A DNA stretch of 64,000 bases from Methylicorpusculum sp. (GTDB taxonomy: Bacteria > Pseudomonadota > Gammaproteobacteria > Methylococcales > Methylomonadaceae): positions 1 through 64,000 of the forward strand of contig NZ_JAUSBX010000056.1 in assembly GCF_030651835.1 (NCBI RefSeq), given 5' to 3'. Below, in pieces: positions 54,635 through 63,821 of the stretch; positions within the stretch are counted from its first letter, which is position 1; each line of letters starts with the position of its first letter. Position numbers and translations under genes: made by a program. The notes below the pieces were generated by a model. The model had not been told where the DNA came from. It did no database searches and saw only the letters and a list, made by a program, of their open reading frames with translations.

Positions 54635-55003
54635 ATGTTTAAAGCAGATTTCCAATTATTTTCTAATGTTACACACCCGGTTCAAACACTAAGAAAACCA
54701 TCATCCCGTCCCAAAAAGGGCAGACTTGCTTTATTTGTCGATAGCATCGGCCAAAGGCTTAATAGACGTTGGAGGCACTACCTATCATTAAAATGGATAC
54801 AAGAAACCAAGAAAAACATACTGTCCATTCCTGATGAAAAACGGATACAAATCGCTATTAGGCCTGAAAAAGTTCAACAGTTACTGGCAAATCATCACCT
54901 CTGCGCCGCAGATTTATACCCTCTGGACCCCGATTCAAAACAGTGTGTCCGGATTATGTGTTTACACAACTGCATTTTCAATAATCAGAGATCACGCTCA
55001 TGA
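54635..55003 (+). CDS. Small protein of unknown function, first gene of the haem operon
   Basis: This 122-residue basic protein overlaps the HmuS gene by ATGA. The N-terminal half is rich in arginine and lysine, and the C-terminal half has a compact motif HHLCAADLYPLDPDSKQCVR with three cysteines in its last 35 residues. The HH and Cys pattern could bind haem or metal. I do not recognise the family; it is not HemP. It is the first gene behind a Fur-type promoter, so it is probably made when iron is short. Confidence 0.65.
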   Translation: MFKADFQLFSNVTHPVQTLRKPSSRPKKGRLALFVDSIGQRLNRRWRHYLSLKWIQETKKNILSIPDEKRIQIAIRPEKVQQLLANHHLCAADLYPLDPDSKQCVRIMCLHNCIFNNQRSRS

Positions 55004-56076
55004 ATTTAAATCCTATCTACACTGATCCATACTCACCTCAGGCTCTCAAACAAGAATGGTCTGAACTTTGTCTTGCCATCCCACGCCTGCGAATCAGGGA
55101 AGCCGCGGCAACACTTAATGTGAGCGAAGCGGAGCTACTCGCAACGGAATGCGGCAGCACAGTGACGCGGCTTAACCTGGATTGGCCGCTGATATTTGAG
55201 GCATTATCGGCAACAGGCCCCGTCATGGCTCTGACACGAAATGACTTTGCCGTGCATGAAACAACCGGACTTTATACTGTTACCGACCATTCCGACGACG
55301 GGTGCCGTGTAGAGAGTAACACCGTTAATTTGCAATTATTGACCCAAGTGATTCATGTTGCTTTTGGCGTTAAAGAGGCGTCCCCCAACGGACCTCGCTT
55401 CAGTCTGCAATTTTTTGCTGCAGACGGATCGGCGATTCATAAACTCTATATGACGGAGGACAGTGATCTAAAAATGTATCATGCACTGATCAAGCAACTG
55501 ACATCAGCTGACCAATCCCAACATCAGGCAATTGAGTCACCGCCTCGCTTTAACCGGTTTAACATTGCCACATTCAACTCCCGGCGTGTTACTCAGACAA
55601 CAACGCATCTCCATAGAGATACTGAGGATTTTTATTCCGGCTTGATCAAAATGGGTATTGTGTCCCCCTTAGTTGAAACAAGCTCGTCAACCCTGACCTT
55701 TCTGAGACCCGATCTATTTCACCCTGTATTAAACAAAGTAGCCGCTCAGGATTTATATATCACCATCTGCGTTAGAAATTACGGATGCATTCAGGTTTAT
55801 CAGGGTCCCATCCAAAACATCCGGATCACCGGCCCTTGGTTTAATATTTTGGACGAGCATTTTAGCCTGCACCTGAACACAGAGGCAGTGTCCGGCTTTA
55901 GAGTGAATACACAAAGCACCGATGGAAAACAGGTGTCGAAGACGCTTGAAATCGTCGATGCCAATCATCAGATCATCGCTTTGATATTACTAAATGCAGG
56001 TCAGGAAACAGACAACATGAATCTATGGAATGAGTTGATTGCCGAGGAGACTAGCCGGGGAAACCGCTTAGGATAA
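55000..56076 (+). CDS. hmuS: Haemin-degrading factor HemS/HmuS family
   Basis: This 358-residue cytoplasmic protein matches the HemS/ChuS/HmuS family, which binds incoming haem and degrades or stores it. It has the usual N-terminal block (LRIREAAATLNVSEAELLAT) and the tandem-repeat structure. The second half contains PLVETSSSTLTFLRPDLFHP and a final segment around residues 270-345 (GPIQNIRITGPWFNILDEHF). The operon that follows encodes HugZ and the HmuTUV importer. Confidence 0.88.
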   Translation: MNLNPIYTDPYSPQALKQEWSELCLAIPRLRIREAAATLNVSEAELLATECGSTVTRLNLDWPLIFEALSATGPVMALTRNDFAVHETTGLYTVTDHSDDGCRVESNTVNLQLLTQVIHVAFGVKEASPNGPRFSLQFFAADGSAIHKLYMTEDSDLKMYHALIKQLTSADQSQHQAIESPPRFNRFNIATFNSRRVTQTTTHLHRDTEDFYSGLIKMGIVSPLVETSSSTLTFLRPDLFHPVLNKVAAQDLYITICVRNYGCIQVYQGPIQNIRITGPWFNILDEHFSLHLNTEAVSGFRVNTQSTDGKQVSKTLEIVDANHQIIALILLNAGQETDNMNLWNELIAEETSRGNRLG

Positions 56077-56189
56077 GCATCTCATGAATACAGGCTTATT
56101 AATGACAGCAAGATTACCCACACTTGCCGGCCACTGCTGAATAATCAGAGATAAATATTCAGCCCCTACTGAGTAACCAGGAAAACCAG

Positions 56190-56732
56190 ATGAATGACAA
56201 AACGATTGATATGAACGAAGTTCGCGACGCTTACCAACAACTGCCGGAGCAGTTTAACAGCTTATTGATGGCTACCGTCAGCCCGGCAGGATTCCCTGAA
56301 GCCAGCTATGCCGCTTATGTAAAACACGAAGGCAGTTTTTATGTCTATGTCAGCGAACTGGCCGCACATACACGCAATATGGCACATAGCGGACTGGCCG
56401 GGGTCCTGTTTATTGAAGATGAAGACAAAGCCGGCAATTTGTTTGCCCGGCAACGAGTGACCTATCAATGCACTGCACTGGAAGTGGCTCGAGACAGTCA
56501 AGCCTTCGAAGATATCATGTCGCTATTTGAAGCCAAATTTGGTGAGTTCATCAAATTTCTAAAACAGTTACAGGATTTTCATTTGTACCGTCTGACGCCT
56601 CATAAAGGAAATTTTGTTCAGGGTTTTGCGCGTGCCTTCACTATCGACGGCGAAGCGATGGATCAGATTCGCCCTATCAATGATAAAGGCCATAAAACAG
56701 CACCAAACCGTTCTTCAAGTCAGCCAAATTGA
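56190..56732 (+). CDS. HugZ/HutZ family haem oxygenase-like protein
   Basis: This 180-residue protein has the split-barrel fold of pyridoxamine-phosphate oxidase-like proteins. The family ending DFHLYRLTPHKGNFVQGFAR, which supplies the C-terminal loop histidine ligand of haem, is present. HugZ-type proteins break down haem to free iron. It lies between the HmuS and HmuT genes, so the operon encodes two cytoplasmic haem-handling proteins. Confidence 0.88.
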   Translation: MNDKTIDMNEVRDAYQQLPEQFNSLLMATVSPAGFPEASYAAYVKHEGSFYVYVSELAAHTRNMAHSGLAGVLFIEDEDKAGNLFARQRVTYQCTALEVARDSQAFEDIMSLFEAKFGEFIKFLKQLQDFHLYRLTPHKGNFVQGFARAFTIDGEAMDQIRPINDKGHKTAPNRSSSQPN

Positions 56733-57670
56733 AAAACATGAATGGATTTCGACGATTATTCCTGTTATCCAGGCGCAGCGTGTTGTCGGTATTGGCAGCT
56801 CTCTTTTTGGTTCAACACTTATCAGCGCAAGCTGAGGAGTTATCCCAGCCAACTGGAGACAGCAAGCGCATCAGCTTCCACAGAATCATCTCTGCAGGTG
56901 GAGGGATCACCGAAATTATTTATGCCTTGGGCGCTGGTCATCAATTAGTGGGTACAGATACCACCAGCTCATTTCCTGAAGCAGCAAAAAATTTACCCAG
57001 CGTAGGTTATCAACGCAATCTCTCAGCTGAAGGCATTTTATCCCTGGCACCGGACTTGCTTTTAATCTCTCCTGCGGCAGGTCCGCCAGCCGTGTTAAAG
57101 CAAATCAGTGCAGCAGGGGTTCCCGTTAAAACGATTGAGGAAGACTATACAAAAGAAGGCCTCATCAAAAAAATCCGACAGATCGCGACACTCGTAGACA
57201 AGCAGAATCAAAGCGAACAAGTGATTTCCAGACTCAATGCGGACTTCGACGCACTGGCAAATGCTCGCGGACAAACAGACCGGCGTCCACGCATCCTGTT
57301 TTTATTGACTGTTTCACAAGGCAACCTGCTGGCGGCGGGCATCGATACGCCTGCCGATGCAATGATTCAGTTGGCCGGAGGCAGCAATGCGATGAACAGC
57401 TTTACCGGCTATAAACCTGTCAGCACTGAAGCGTTGATATCAGCGGCACCCGACATCATTTTGTGTACCGATTTAACTCTCAATTCTGTAGGCGGCCTGG
57501 AAAAACTCTTAAATAGACCAGGCATTAAACTGACGCCGGCCGGGCATAAAGGCCGGGTCATTGTCATGGATACCCTATTTTTACTCGGTTTCGGTCCTAG
57601 AACCGGTCAAGCTGCCTTGGATTTAAACCGCCAAATCCAGAGTTATTCAGATTCTAAATCAACTTTATGA
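56729..57670 (+). CDS. hmuT: Haemin ABC transporter substrate-binding protein HmuT
   Basis: This 313-residue periplasmic protein has a signal peptide with a twin-arginine-like stretch (SRRSVLSVLAALFLV) and a type III binding-protein fold with RIISAGGGITEIIYALGAG, DTTSSFP and VGYQRNLSAEGIL, the HmuT/BtuF pattern. A start at TTG 56729 overlaps the HugZ stop; an ATG at 56738 (three codons later) is equally likely. The stop overlaps hmuU as ATGA. Confidence 0.9.
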   Translation: MKNMNGFRRLFLLSRRSVLSVLAALFLVQHLSAQAEELSQPTGDSKRISFHRIISAGGGITEIIYALGAGHQLVGTDTTSSFPEAAKNLPSVGYQRNLSAEGILSLAPDLLLISPAAGPPAVLKQISAAGVPVKTIEEDYTKEGLIKKIRQIATLVDKQNQSEQVISRLNADFDALANARGQTDRRPRILFLLTVSQGNLLAAGIDTPADAMIQLAGGSNAMNSFTGYKPVSTEALISAAPDIILCTDLTLNSVGGLEKLLNRPGIKLTPAGHKGRVIVMDTLFLLGFGPRTGQAALDLNRQIQSYSDSKSTL

Positions 57671-58764
57671 GCGTAGGTCGCATCGAATCAGTCAACCCAG
57701 CGAACCCTCAAACAGTCAATCAGCCTAAAGATAGGCACTGTGCATTAGGTTTACTGACCGGACTATTGATTATAACTTGTCTGTTGTCACTGGGAAGCGG
57801 GGCAGTAAGCATTGAACCCTTACAAATCCTTGCCATCCTGGGCCATACCGCCGGAATTGAATTACCCTGGAATTTCACCCCGGAACAACACGCCGTATTA
57901 TCTGCGATTCGTTCGCCCAGGCTGATTCTGGGTTTGCTGGTCGGCGGTACCTTGGCGGTTTCCGGCGCCGCCACGCAGGGATTATTTCGCAACCCTCTCG
58001 CAGATCCCGGTTTGATTGGTATTTCCAGTGGCGCTGCCCTTGCAGCTGTTTCGGTCATTGTATTAGGTCCGTTATTTTTACCTGCACTGACAGGCTGGTT
58101 AGGCTCAACATTGTTACCTTTAGCAGCGTTTACAGGTGGCTTTGCCGTCACCATACTGGTTTACCGGCTAGCCACAGTCAACGGCACCGTCAACATCTCC
58201 ACCTTGCTGCTGGCGGGTATTGCCATCAATGCCTTGTCAGGTTCGGTAACCGGCTTACTGGTCTATGTTGCCAATGACGAGCAATTACGCTCCCTGACTT
58301 TTTGGAGCATGGGCAGTCTTGGCGGAGTGACCTGGCCGGTGTTGCTCAGCGGCCTGCCTTTTTTTCTATTACCGCTGATCATGCTGCCAATGTTATCTCG
58401 CGCACTCAATGCTTTGTTGTTGGGCGAAGCTGAAGCCGGCCACTTGGGCTTTCCCGTTGAAACCATCAAAACCGTAGTCATCATTTTAGTCGCTTTGGGT
58501 GTCGGTGTATCGGTAGCGCTATCAGGCATCATTGGCTTCATAGGACTGGTCACGCCTCATGTGCTGAGGTTATGGCTGGGGCCGGATCATCGTATTTTGG
58601 TTCCCGGCTCAGCCTTGCTGGGGGCAATTCTGCTGCTTAGCGCCGATCTTCTGGCTCGCAGTGTTGCGGCTCCCGCCGAAATACCCATCGGAATTATCAC
58701 CGGCTTATTGGGCAGCCCCTTCTTCCTGTGGCTATTACTCAGGCTCAAACTCATGGGCAATTAA
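57667..58764 (+). CDS. hmuU: Haemin ABC transporter permease HmuU (FecCD family)
   Basis: This 365-residue permease has about ten membrane helices and the FecCD family blocks IRSPRLILGLLVGGTLAVSG, ATQGLFRNPLADPGLIGISS and GLVTPHVLRLWLGPDHR. The N-terminal 20-30 residues are hydrophilic and a little longer than usual. It partners HmuT and HmuV. Confidence 0.95.
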   Translation: MSVGRIESVNPANPQTVNQPKDRHCALGLLTGLLIITCLLSLGSGAVSIEPLQILAILGHTAGIELPWNFTPEQHAVLSAIRSPRLILGLLVGGTLAVSGAATQGLFRNPLADPGLIGISSGAALAAVSVIVLGPLFLPALTGWLGSTLLPLAAFTGGFAVTILVYRLATVNGTVNISTLLLAGIAINALSGSVTGLLVYVANDEQLRSLTFWSMGSLGGVTWPVLLSGLPFFLLPLIMLPMLSRALNALLLGEAEAGHLGFPVETIKTVVIILVALGVGVSVALSGIIGFIGLVTPHVLRLWLGPDHRILVPGSALLGAILLLSADLLARSVAAPAEIPIGIITGLLGSPFFLWLLLRLKLMGN

Positions 58765-58765
58765 C

Positions 58766-59557
58766 ATGCTACAAGCAAACAACATCAGTGTGACTTTGGG
58801 CCGTGCCGCCATCATCAAAAATATCTCCTTAACGGTATCGCCCGGAAAATTTCTGGCGATTGCAGGCCCCAATGGCGCAGGTAAATCGACGCTGATGAAA
58901 GCCTTGTGCGGCGACCTGCCTGCCTATCAAGGCCATATTTCCATGAACAGCAAGGCCTTACCCGACTGGCGACGCGCCGAATTAGCTAAAATCAGAGGTA
59001 TTTTGCCGCAAAGCTCCAGCCTTGCTTTCCCTTTGACCGTTGCTGAAGTGGTGATGATGGGCCGTAGTCCGCACTCGGATAAACGGGACATTTGCCGCGA
59101 TGAATGGGTAGTGGGTGAGGCGCTTTTGGCCTGCGATATTGAAGCACTTCGCAACCGGAAATACACCCAACTCTCCGGAGGAGAAAAACAACGCGTGCAG
59201 TTTGCCCGGGTGCTGGCGCAAATTTGGGAATCCGGTAGTGATCAAACGCGCTACTTATTTCTGGATGAGCCGACATCGGCCCTTGATCTTGGCCATCAAC
59301 ACAGTATTCTCAGGATTGCTCGTCAACTGGCTAAAACACAAAGTATCGCAGTGATCGCTATTTTGCATGACCTCAATTTAGCGGCTATGTATGCCGACCA
59401 AATCGCGATGCTTAAAGACGGAAATATCATCGACCTTGATTTACCCGAGAAAATCTTACGGCCATCTTTGATTGAATATACCTTCGGCTTTAAAGTGCTG
59501 GTTACCAGGCATCCGCAAATGAACGGATGTCCAATGGTTATTGCAACCCTGCATTAA
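58766..59557 (+). CDS. hmuV: Haemin ABC transporter ATP-binding protein HmuV
   Basis: This 263-residue ATPase has Walker A GPNGAGKST at residues 34-42, signature LSGGEKQRVQFARV and Walker B YLFLDEPTSALDLG. I set the start at ATG 58766, one base after the hmuU stop; the open frame begins at 58661, but the extra part is read-through of hmuU. It ends the haem uptake operon. Confidence 0.94.
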   Translation: MLQANNISVTLGRAAIIKNISLTVSPGKFLAIAGPNGAGKSTLMKALCGDLPAYQGHISMNSKALPDWRRAELAKIRGILPQSSSLAFPLTVAEVVMMGRSPHSDKRDICRDEWVVGEALLACDIEALRNRKYTQLSGGEKQRVQFARVLAQIWESGSDQTRYLFLDEPTSALDLGHQHSILRIARQLAKTQSIAVIAILHDLNLAAMYADQIAMLKDGNIIDLDLPEKILRPSLIEYTFGFKVLVTRHPQMNGCPMVIATLH

Positions 59558-59574
59558 GATAGATTTCCGATCAA

Positions 59575-59628
59575 GACGGGATTTCTTAATCCCGTCTCTA
59601 AGGTTTGAGGCGGATTAGTTAATCCGCC
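59575..59628. terminator. Paired hairpins between hmuV and the VPLPA-CTERM gene
   Basis: Two perfect 9-bp hairpins lie side by side: GACGGGATT-TCTT-AATCCCGTC (59575-59596) and GGCGGATTA-GT-TAATCCGCC (59609-59628). They lie between convergent genes and probably end both transcripts, although neither has a long T-run. Confidence 0.6.
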
Positions 59629-59648
59629 CCGCATCAGCCTTATTTTAA

Positions 59649-60386
59649 TCAGGCCGCAAACTTATTCTGTTTGTTAAAGCCCAACAGACCCAGCATCGCA
59701 GAACCCATAAACCAAACGGCAGCAGGAAGGGGCACTGGTGCCGGTACTGAAGAGGCAATAGCACCAATATCTACAGCAACTTGACCCAAACTTGAATGAG
59801 GACCGCTGCCGAAATTAAATAAATATTTGCCGTTTGCGGAAGGTTGGTTCAAATCCCAATAGATCAGATGTTGAACCAGATCGACTTTACCGAAAGTACT
59901 CTCATAATTCGGGTCAGAGAATTGAGTGGCACTGTAAGTGGGAGTCAAACCGTTCATCTTGATGGCGGAATAATCCAATTGAGTACCCCAGGTTTCAACT
60001 TGCAAAACAGCTCGGATTAACTCGGCAACTACTGAGCCAGCCACTTCAACTTGATAAGACTGCGGCACAGAAAAACTGTACAAATTTCCGGTACCTGCCG
60101 CAAAAGTACCCGGACTCCAACTGATATAAGCATTACTGGTGTTAGCACTCCCAACATCCGCCGCCGCGGTGCGCAGTCCGGCATAAGAAGCATCGTCAAA
60201 GGTATCCCACTCGGCATGCAGAGTTCCGGCATCGCCTCTTGTCCACCCACCCCAGGTGGCTTGTTGCGGAGTATCAAAGCCATAGCCTGCCGCATAAGGA
60301 TTTGGGCCGTTTGTAATATCTGCCGTAGCGAGACCCGATACAACAGACAGAGCCGTGCTCAAAGTCAGTTTTGTTACAACGTTCAT
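59649..60386 (-). CDS. VPLPA-CTERM sorting domain protein
   Basis: This 245-residue secreted protein has a signal peptide (LSTALSVVSGLATA) and a C-terminal sorting signal of the VPLPA type: PVPLPAAVWFMGSAMLGLLG, then a short polar end. Such signals are a variant of PEP-CTERM and are cut by an exosortase. The mature part is β-rich and begins NGPNPYAAGYGFDTPQQATW. It lies between the two haem units, but nothing in its sequence links it to haem. Its ATG has an AAAAGGAAA ribosome site. Confidence 0.88.
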   Translation of the reverse strand: MNVVTKLTLSTALSVVSGLATADITNGPNPYAAGYGFDTPQQATWGGWTRGDAGTLHAEWDTFDDASYAGLRTAAADVGSANTSNAYISWSPGTFAAGTGNLYSFSVPQSYQVEVAGSVVAELIRAVLQVETWGTQLDYSAIKMNGLTPTYSATQFSDPNYESTFGKVDLVQHLIYWDLNQPSANGKYLFNFGSGPHSSLGQVAVDIGAIASSVPAPVPLPAAVWFMGSAMLGLLGFNKQNKFAA

Positions 60387-60554
60387 AAAGTGTTTCCTTT
60401 TTAATGTTAAGACCCTACTCCTCGCCGCGAAAACGCAGGGCCGGTTGATTTTCTCTTGATAAACGCCTCATTTCAGTCCCTAACTGTCAATCCGCCGCCT
60501 AGAGAGAGGAAGGAAGAATCGGCTGCGGCAAGGCGTTGTGAAATCTGTTACTGG

Positions 60555-60800
60555 CTATTTAGCTTCCTCGGTGTGGGCTACGTCCGGATAATCGATAGCC
60601 GGCTTCGGCTTTGTTGCATGGCAATCCGGGCGAAAATCGGTTACATAGCGGTATTGTTTGCCGCAATGCAGGATCACTTCCTTTTGTCCGCGCTTGAGAA
60701 TACGCATCTCCACACGAAGATCGGCATAACCCTCATGAGTAAAAAGCTCATCGAAAAGTGACGACAATTTAAGTTTGATATCTTTGCAAGCCGTATTCAT
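60555..60800 (-). CDS. Small protein of unknown function downstream of the TonB haem receptor
   Basis: This 81-residue protein starts at ATG 60800 with a GAGG ribosome site 8 bp after the receptor gene stop. It is soluble, with two cysteines in the second half (ILHCGKQ and FRPDCHA) and a proline-rich C-terminus. A longer frame to 60869 only reads back over the receptor. Position suggests a role in haem or iron uptake, but no family is recognised. Confidence 0.7.
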   Translation of the reverse strand: MNTACKDIKLKLSSLFDELFTHEGYADLRVEMRILKRGQKEVILHCGKQYRYVTDFRPDCHATKPKPAIDYPDVAHTEEAK

Positions 60801-60808
60801 GTTTTTCC

Positions 60809-63214
60809 TCAAAAAGCAGCTTTGATTGTGATCCCGGCATTGCGCCCCGGACGAGAGTAACGTTCCCAAAGATCGGCATTGGCAAAAGTACCCAAATTCG
60901 AATGCGGGTCGCCAGACCGGGTATTGACGTCTTCCCAGTCGATATAGGTTTTATCCAGAATATTGAATAATCCGGCATTGATCGCGACATGGTCGTTGAT
61001 CCGGTAATGCGCATTAAAATCGACAACGCCATAACCGGAAGTCAAAAACTGTGTATCTTCCGGCGCGGTATTTGGCTTTTTTGCGCTGACCAAGGTCACC
61101 ATCAGTTCCGCTCCCCAGTATCCTGAAGGTTCGTTATAACGCAGCCCGATAACGCCTTTCATTGGACTGATGCTGCGTAACGCAGTATCGTTGGCGGTGC
61201 CGGTATTCAGATTTTTGCCTTCTGCGTATGAACCGCTCAGAATCAAACTGGCACCGGATAATGGGGTGTAAAAACTGTCCAGCTGAAGTTCGCTTTTAAA
61301 CTCCACGCCCTGAATTCTCAGTTTGTCATCGTTGTTGACCTGCTGAAAAGTCAGGAACCCACCGTATTCAGAGCAAGGATTAGCCAGTGTCGGCGCGCAC
61401 AGCGTGTCTGAAAATAAAAAGTCTTTATAATCGTTACGGAAAAAGGTCAGATCAAAGAATCCGGCCGCACCTTTCCCCCGCAAACCAACTTCAGCACCGG
61501 CGCTGGTTTCAGGTTTTAAATTGGGATTGGGCAAACTTTGATAACCGGCGACCGTATTGACGAAACCGGAATTGGCATCGGAAAAATTGGGCCCCCTAAA
61601 ACCTTCGGCATATTGACCGTGAATCGTTAACAAGTCGGTCAAATGAAACAATGCGCCGAATTTGGGTAAAAATTGATGCTCATTTATTTTCGACGGAACA
61701 ATATCCCCGGACGATTTTTCAAATAAAGCATCCGACTCCGGAGAAAGTTTGTAAAATTCCAGTCGTCCGCCCGGAATAAGCTCAATTCGCCGGTCTAATA
61801 ATGAAAGGGTATCCTGCACGTATAACCCGGCTTTAGTTACCGTACTGACCGGAAAATCACGCAACGGAAACGTTTCCACCGAAACTGTCTTGGATACTTG
61901 ACCGGGTTTAAATCGTCTGGTCCCGCTGGTATAGGTTATGCTGCCATCGCGTTTTTGAATGATATCGTTATGGCTGTATTGCCCTCCGTATTCCAGGGCA
62001 TGATTTAAAAGGCCGGTCGAAAACTGTTTACCGAAACGTAATTCGCCGCCGGCATCATCGTTATCGAAACTGAATATACGATTGATCAAATGGCGGCCTT
62101 CCAGGACCCGGTTACCGGTCCGATCTTGATCGGTAATTTGAGTGGTTGCAGACTTTTGCCGGTAAGCCCGCCAGAACAAAGAATCAAATAATGCAAAATC
62201 GAGTCGATCCAGCGTATGGTCCAAAGAAACCCGCCAGCGAGTTTGACTATCGTTGGTTATCAAGCTATGCACAAACCGATTGGTAAAATCCTTATCTCTG
62301 GCATGCAGGGCATCAATCTCCGATTGACTGTGCATCCATTCGCCCGTTAATCGCAGCACATTATTTTCGTCAAATCGGTAGAGCAATTTGCTCAAAACGT
62401 TATAAATTTCATTATCCTGGGGACTGGGGGCGGTACGTCTTGGATTTAACTCTTTGTTATCGCCTTGCGTGTCGGTTTCACTGCTTTCGGAATGAGTAAA
62501 CAGCAACATGCTTTCGAAACCTAAGGCCGCGCCAGCCAATGTTGCGGTTTTAAGGAAACTTTTATCAGTACTGTTATAACCAAGTTTGGTGTCGGCATAA
62601 TAATCGTTGCCAAATAGATCGAGATAATCGCGCGGATCTTTTGTAACAAAACTGACTGTTCCGCCCAAGGCATCGCCGCCGTATTGCGCGGATCCGGAAC
62701 CTCGCACAATATCCACCGATTTTAGCGCATCCATATCAACCATATTGCGGGTTGCAGAGGCAAACGAGCCGATTGAAAATGCATCGGGAAGACGCACGCC
62801 GTCGATTTGCATCAATACCCGGTTACCGCCCAAACCACGGATATTGAACCCGGAAGCCCCAAACCGCTGAGGATCATTGCCGACATTAATTCCAGGCTCA
62901 TAACGGATTAAATCCTTGATGTTGCGAACCAGCCTTTTTTCAATCGTTTCAGCATCAATAGAGGATACCGTTCCCGGCCTATCCAAAGGTTCAACAGGCC
63001 GAGTCGCCTCTATAACCATGCCTTCCAGTTTAAGAACAGGGTCCAATGTCGATTGCACCTGGGCCGATACCTGCGCAGTATGCAACGCGGCATAAGCGAA
63101 CACACAATGCTCTCCCAAGATGATTACCTTACCCCACCTCACAGAAGCACAATAGTTCTTCATAGAACAGGAAATCTTCTCGCAAAATGTTCGGCTGTCC
63201 ATGAATTGATTCAT
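60809..63214 (-). CDS. TonB-dependent haemoglobin/haem receptor
   Basis: This 801-residue outer membrane receptor has a plug domain (about residues 65-190, with the TonB-box-like VIEATR and GFNIRGLGGNRVLMQIDGVR) and a C-terminal 22-strand barrel ending in RPGRNAGITIKAAF. It fits the haemoglobin/transferrin/lactoferrin receptor family. The signal peptide is long and unusual (about 50 residues with several cysteines before AQVSAQVQ), so the true start may be internal. Its ATG abuts the stop of the upstream small gene (TAAATG). A Fur-box promoter serves the unit. No TonB/ExbBD genes are in the window. Confidence 0.93.
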   Translation of the reverse strand: MNQFMDSRTFCEKISCSMKNYCASVRWGKVIILGEHCVFAYAALHTAQVSAQVQSTLDPVLKLEGMVIEATRPVEPLDRPGTVSSIDAETIEKRLVRNIKDLIRYEPGINVGNDPQRFGASGFNIRGLGGNRVLMQIDGVRLPDAFSIGSFASATRNMVDMDALKSVDIVRGSGSAQYGGDALGGTVSFVTKDPRDYLDLFGNDYYADTKLGYNSTDKSFLKTATLAGAALGFESMLLFTHSESSETDTQGDNKELNPRRTAPSPQDNEIYNVLSKLLYRFDENNVLRLTGEWMHSQSEIDALHARDKDFTNRFVHSLITNDSQTRWRVSLDHTLDRLDFALFDSLFWRAYRQKSATTQITDQDRTGNRVLEGRHLINRIFSFDNDDAGGELRFGKQFSTGLLNHALEYGGQYSHNDIIQKRDGSITYTSGTRRFKPGQVSKTVSVETFPLRDFPVSTVTKAGLYVQDTLSLLDRRIELIPGGRLEFYKLSPESDALFEKSSGDIVPSKINEHQFLPKFGALFHLTDLLTIHGQYAEGFRGPNFSDANSGFVNTVAGYQSLPNPNLKPETSAGAEVGLRGKGAAGFFDLTFFRNDYKDFLFSDTLCAPTLANPCSEYGGFLTFQQVNNDDKLRIQGVEFKSELQLDSFYTPLSGASLILSGSYAEGKNLNTGTANDTALRSISPMKGVIGLRYNEPSGYWGAELMVTLVSAKKPNTAPEDTQFLTSGYGVVDFNAHYRINDHVAINAGLFNILDKTYIDWEDVNTRSGDPHSNLGTFANADLWERYSRPGRNAGITIKAAF

Positions 63215-63502
63215 TTAATGGATAATTACGGGGTCTTGCTTGTCACGTCTGTCTGCCCTGCGCGCCAATAACAACTGAGTTGCTTGTTGCCAATGTTCCA
63301 GCAGTTGTAAATACATTTCCAATGAGTTTGGGCTGCCTGAATTTCGGGCATGAGAAACCAGCCATTGGAGATGGCTAACGATCATGTGCGCTATTTTTGG
63401 ACATTGATGCCCACCAATAAACTGTGTCATTAACAAACAGGTTTTTGCATGTATTTGCTCCAACTCCTGCTTAACAATTGATATTTCATGGATATCTGAC
63501 AT
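63215..63502 (-). CDS. Small helical protein of unknown function ahead of the TonB haem receptor
   Basis: This 95-residue protein is all-helical, with a histidine- and cysteine-bearing middle (THFIGG-type segment reading TQFIGGHQCPKIAHMIVSHL). A strong GAGG ribosome site lies before the ATG at 63502, and the stop directly abuts the receptor start. It is the first gene behind a Fur-box promoter. A metal or haem role is possible from context; no family recognised. Confidence 0.7.
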   Translation of the reverse strand: MSDIHEISIVKQELEQIHAKTCLLMTQFIGGHQCPKIAHMIVSHLQWLVSHARNSGSPNSLEMYLQLLEHWQQATQLLLARRADRRDKQDPVIIH

Positions 63503-63821
63503 GCCTACCTCAATCGCAACTAATCAAATATAAATGCGGACAGTTATTGCTTATAAAAAACACAAGCATCTGTAAACCCGCTGCTTATGATGGGGAATTA
63601 CAAACACATCACGATATTAATGATAATGATTCTTATTTGTAAGTCAAGAAAAGAATACGCCCCCTGCTAAGCCGCTACCTCATCACCAATTGGCGAATAA
63701 CCTCAGATAAACTTATAAAATCTATGGATATGCGATGCTTTAGACTTTGGAGTAAGGTCAACCGTTAGTCACTTTGCTATACTGATTAAGATATTCCACT
63801 TACTAAATACCGGTTTTAGGC
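63503..63821. other. Divergent regulatory region
   Basis: The 319-bp gap contains the Fur-regulated promoter of the receptor unit (63620-63647). The rest, up to the sensor gene at 63822, shows no recognisable structure. Confidence 0.5.
63620..63647 (-). promoter_or_regulatory. Promoter with overlapping Fur box, TonB receptor unit
   Basis: On the minus strand the -35 box TTGACT (63642-63647) and the -10 box TATCAT (63620-63625) are 16 bp apart. The plus-strand sequence TGATAATGATTCTTATTTG (63621-63639) is a close match to the Fur consensus and covers the spacer and -10 box. Confidence 0.75.

Noticed and set aside
59575-59628. Two adjacent palindromes as operator sites
   Set aside because: They lie between the ends of convergent genes, where terminator hairpins are expected.
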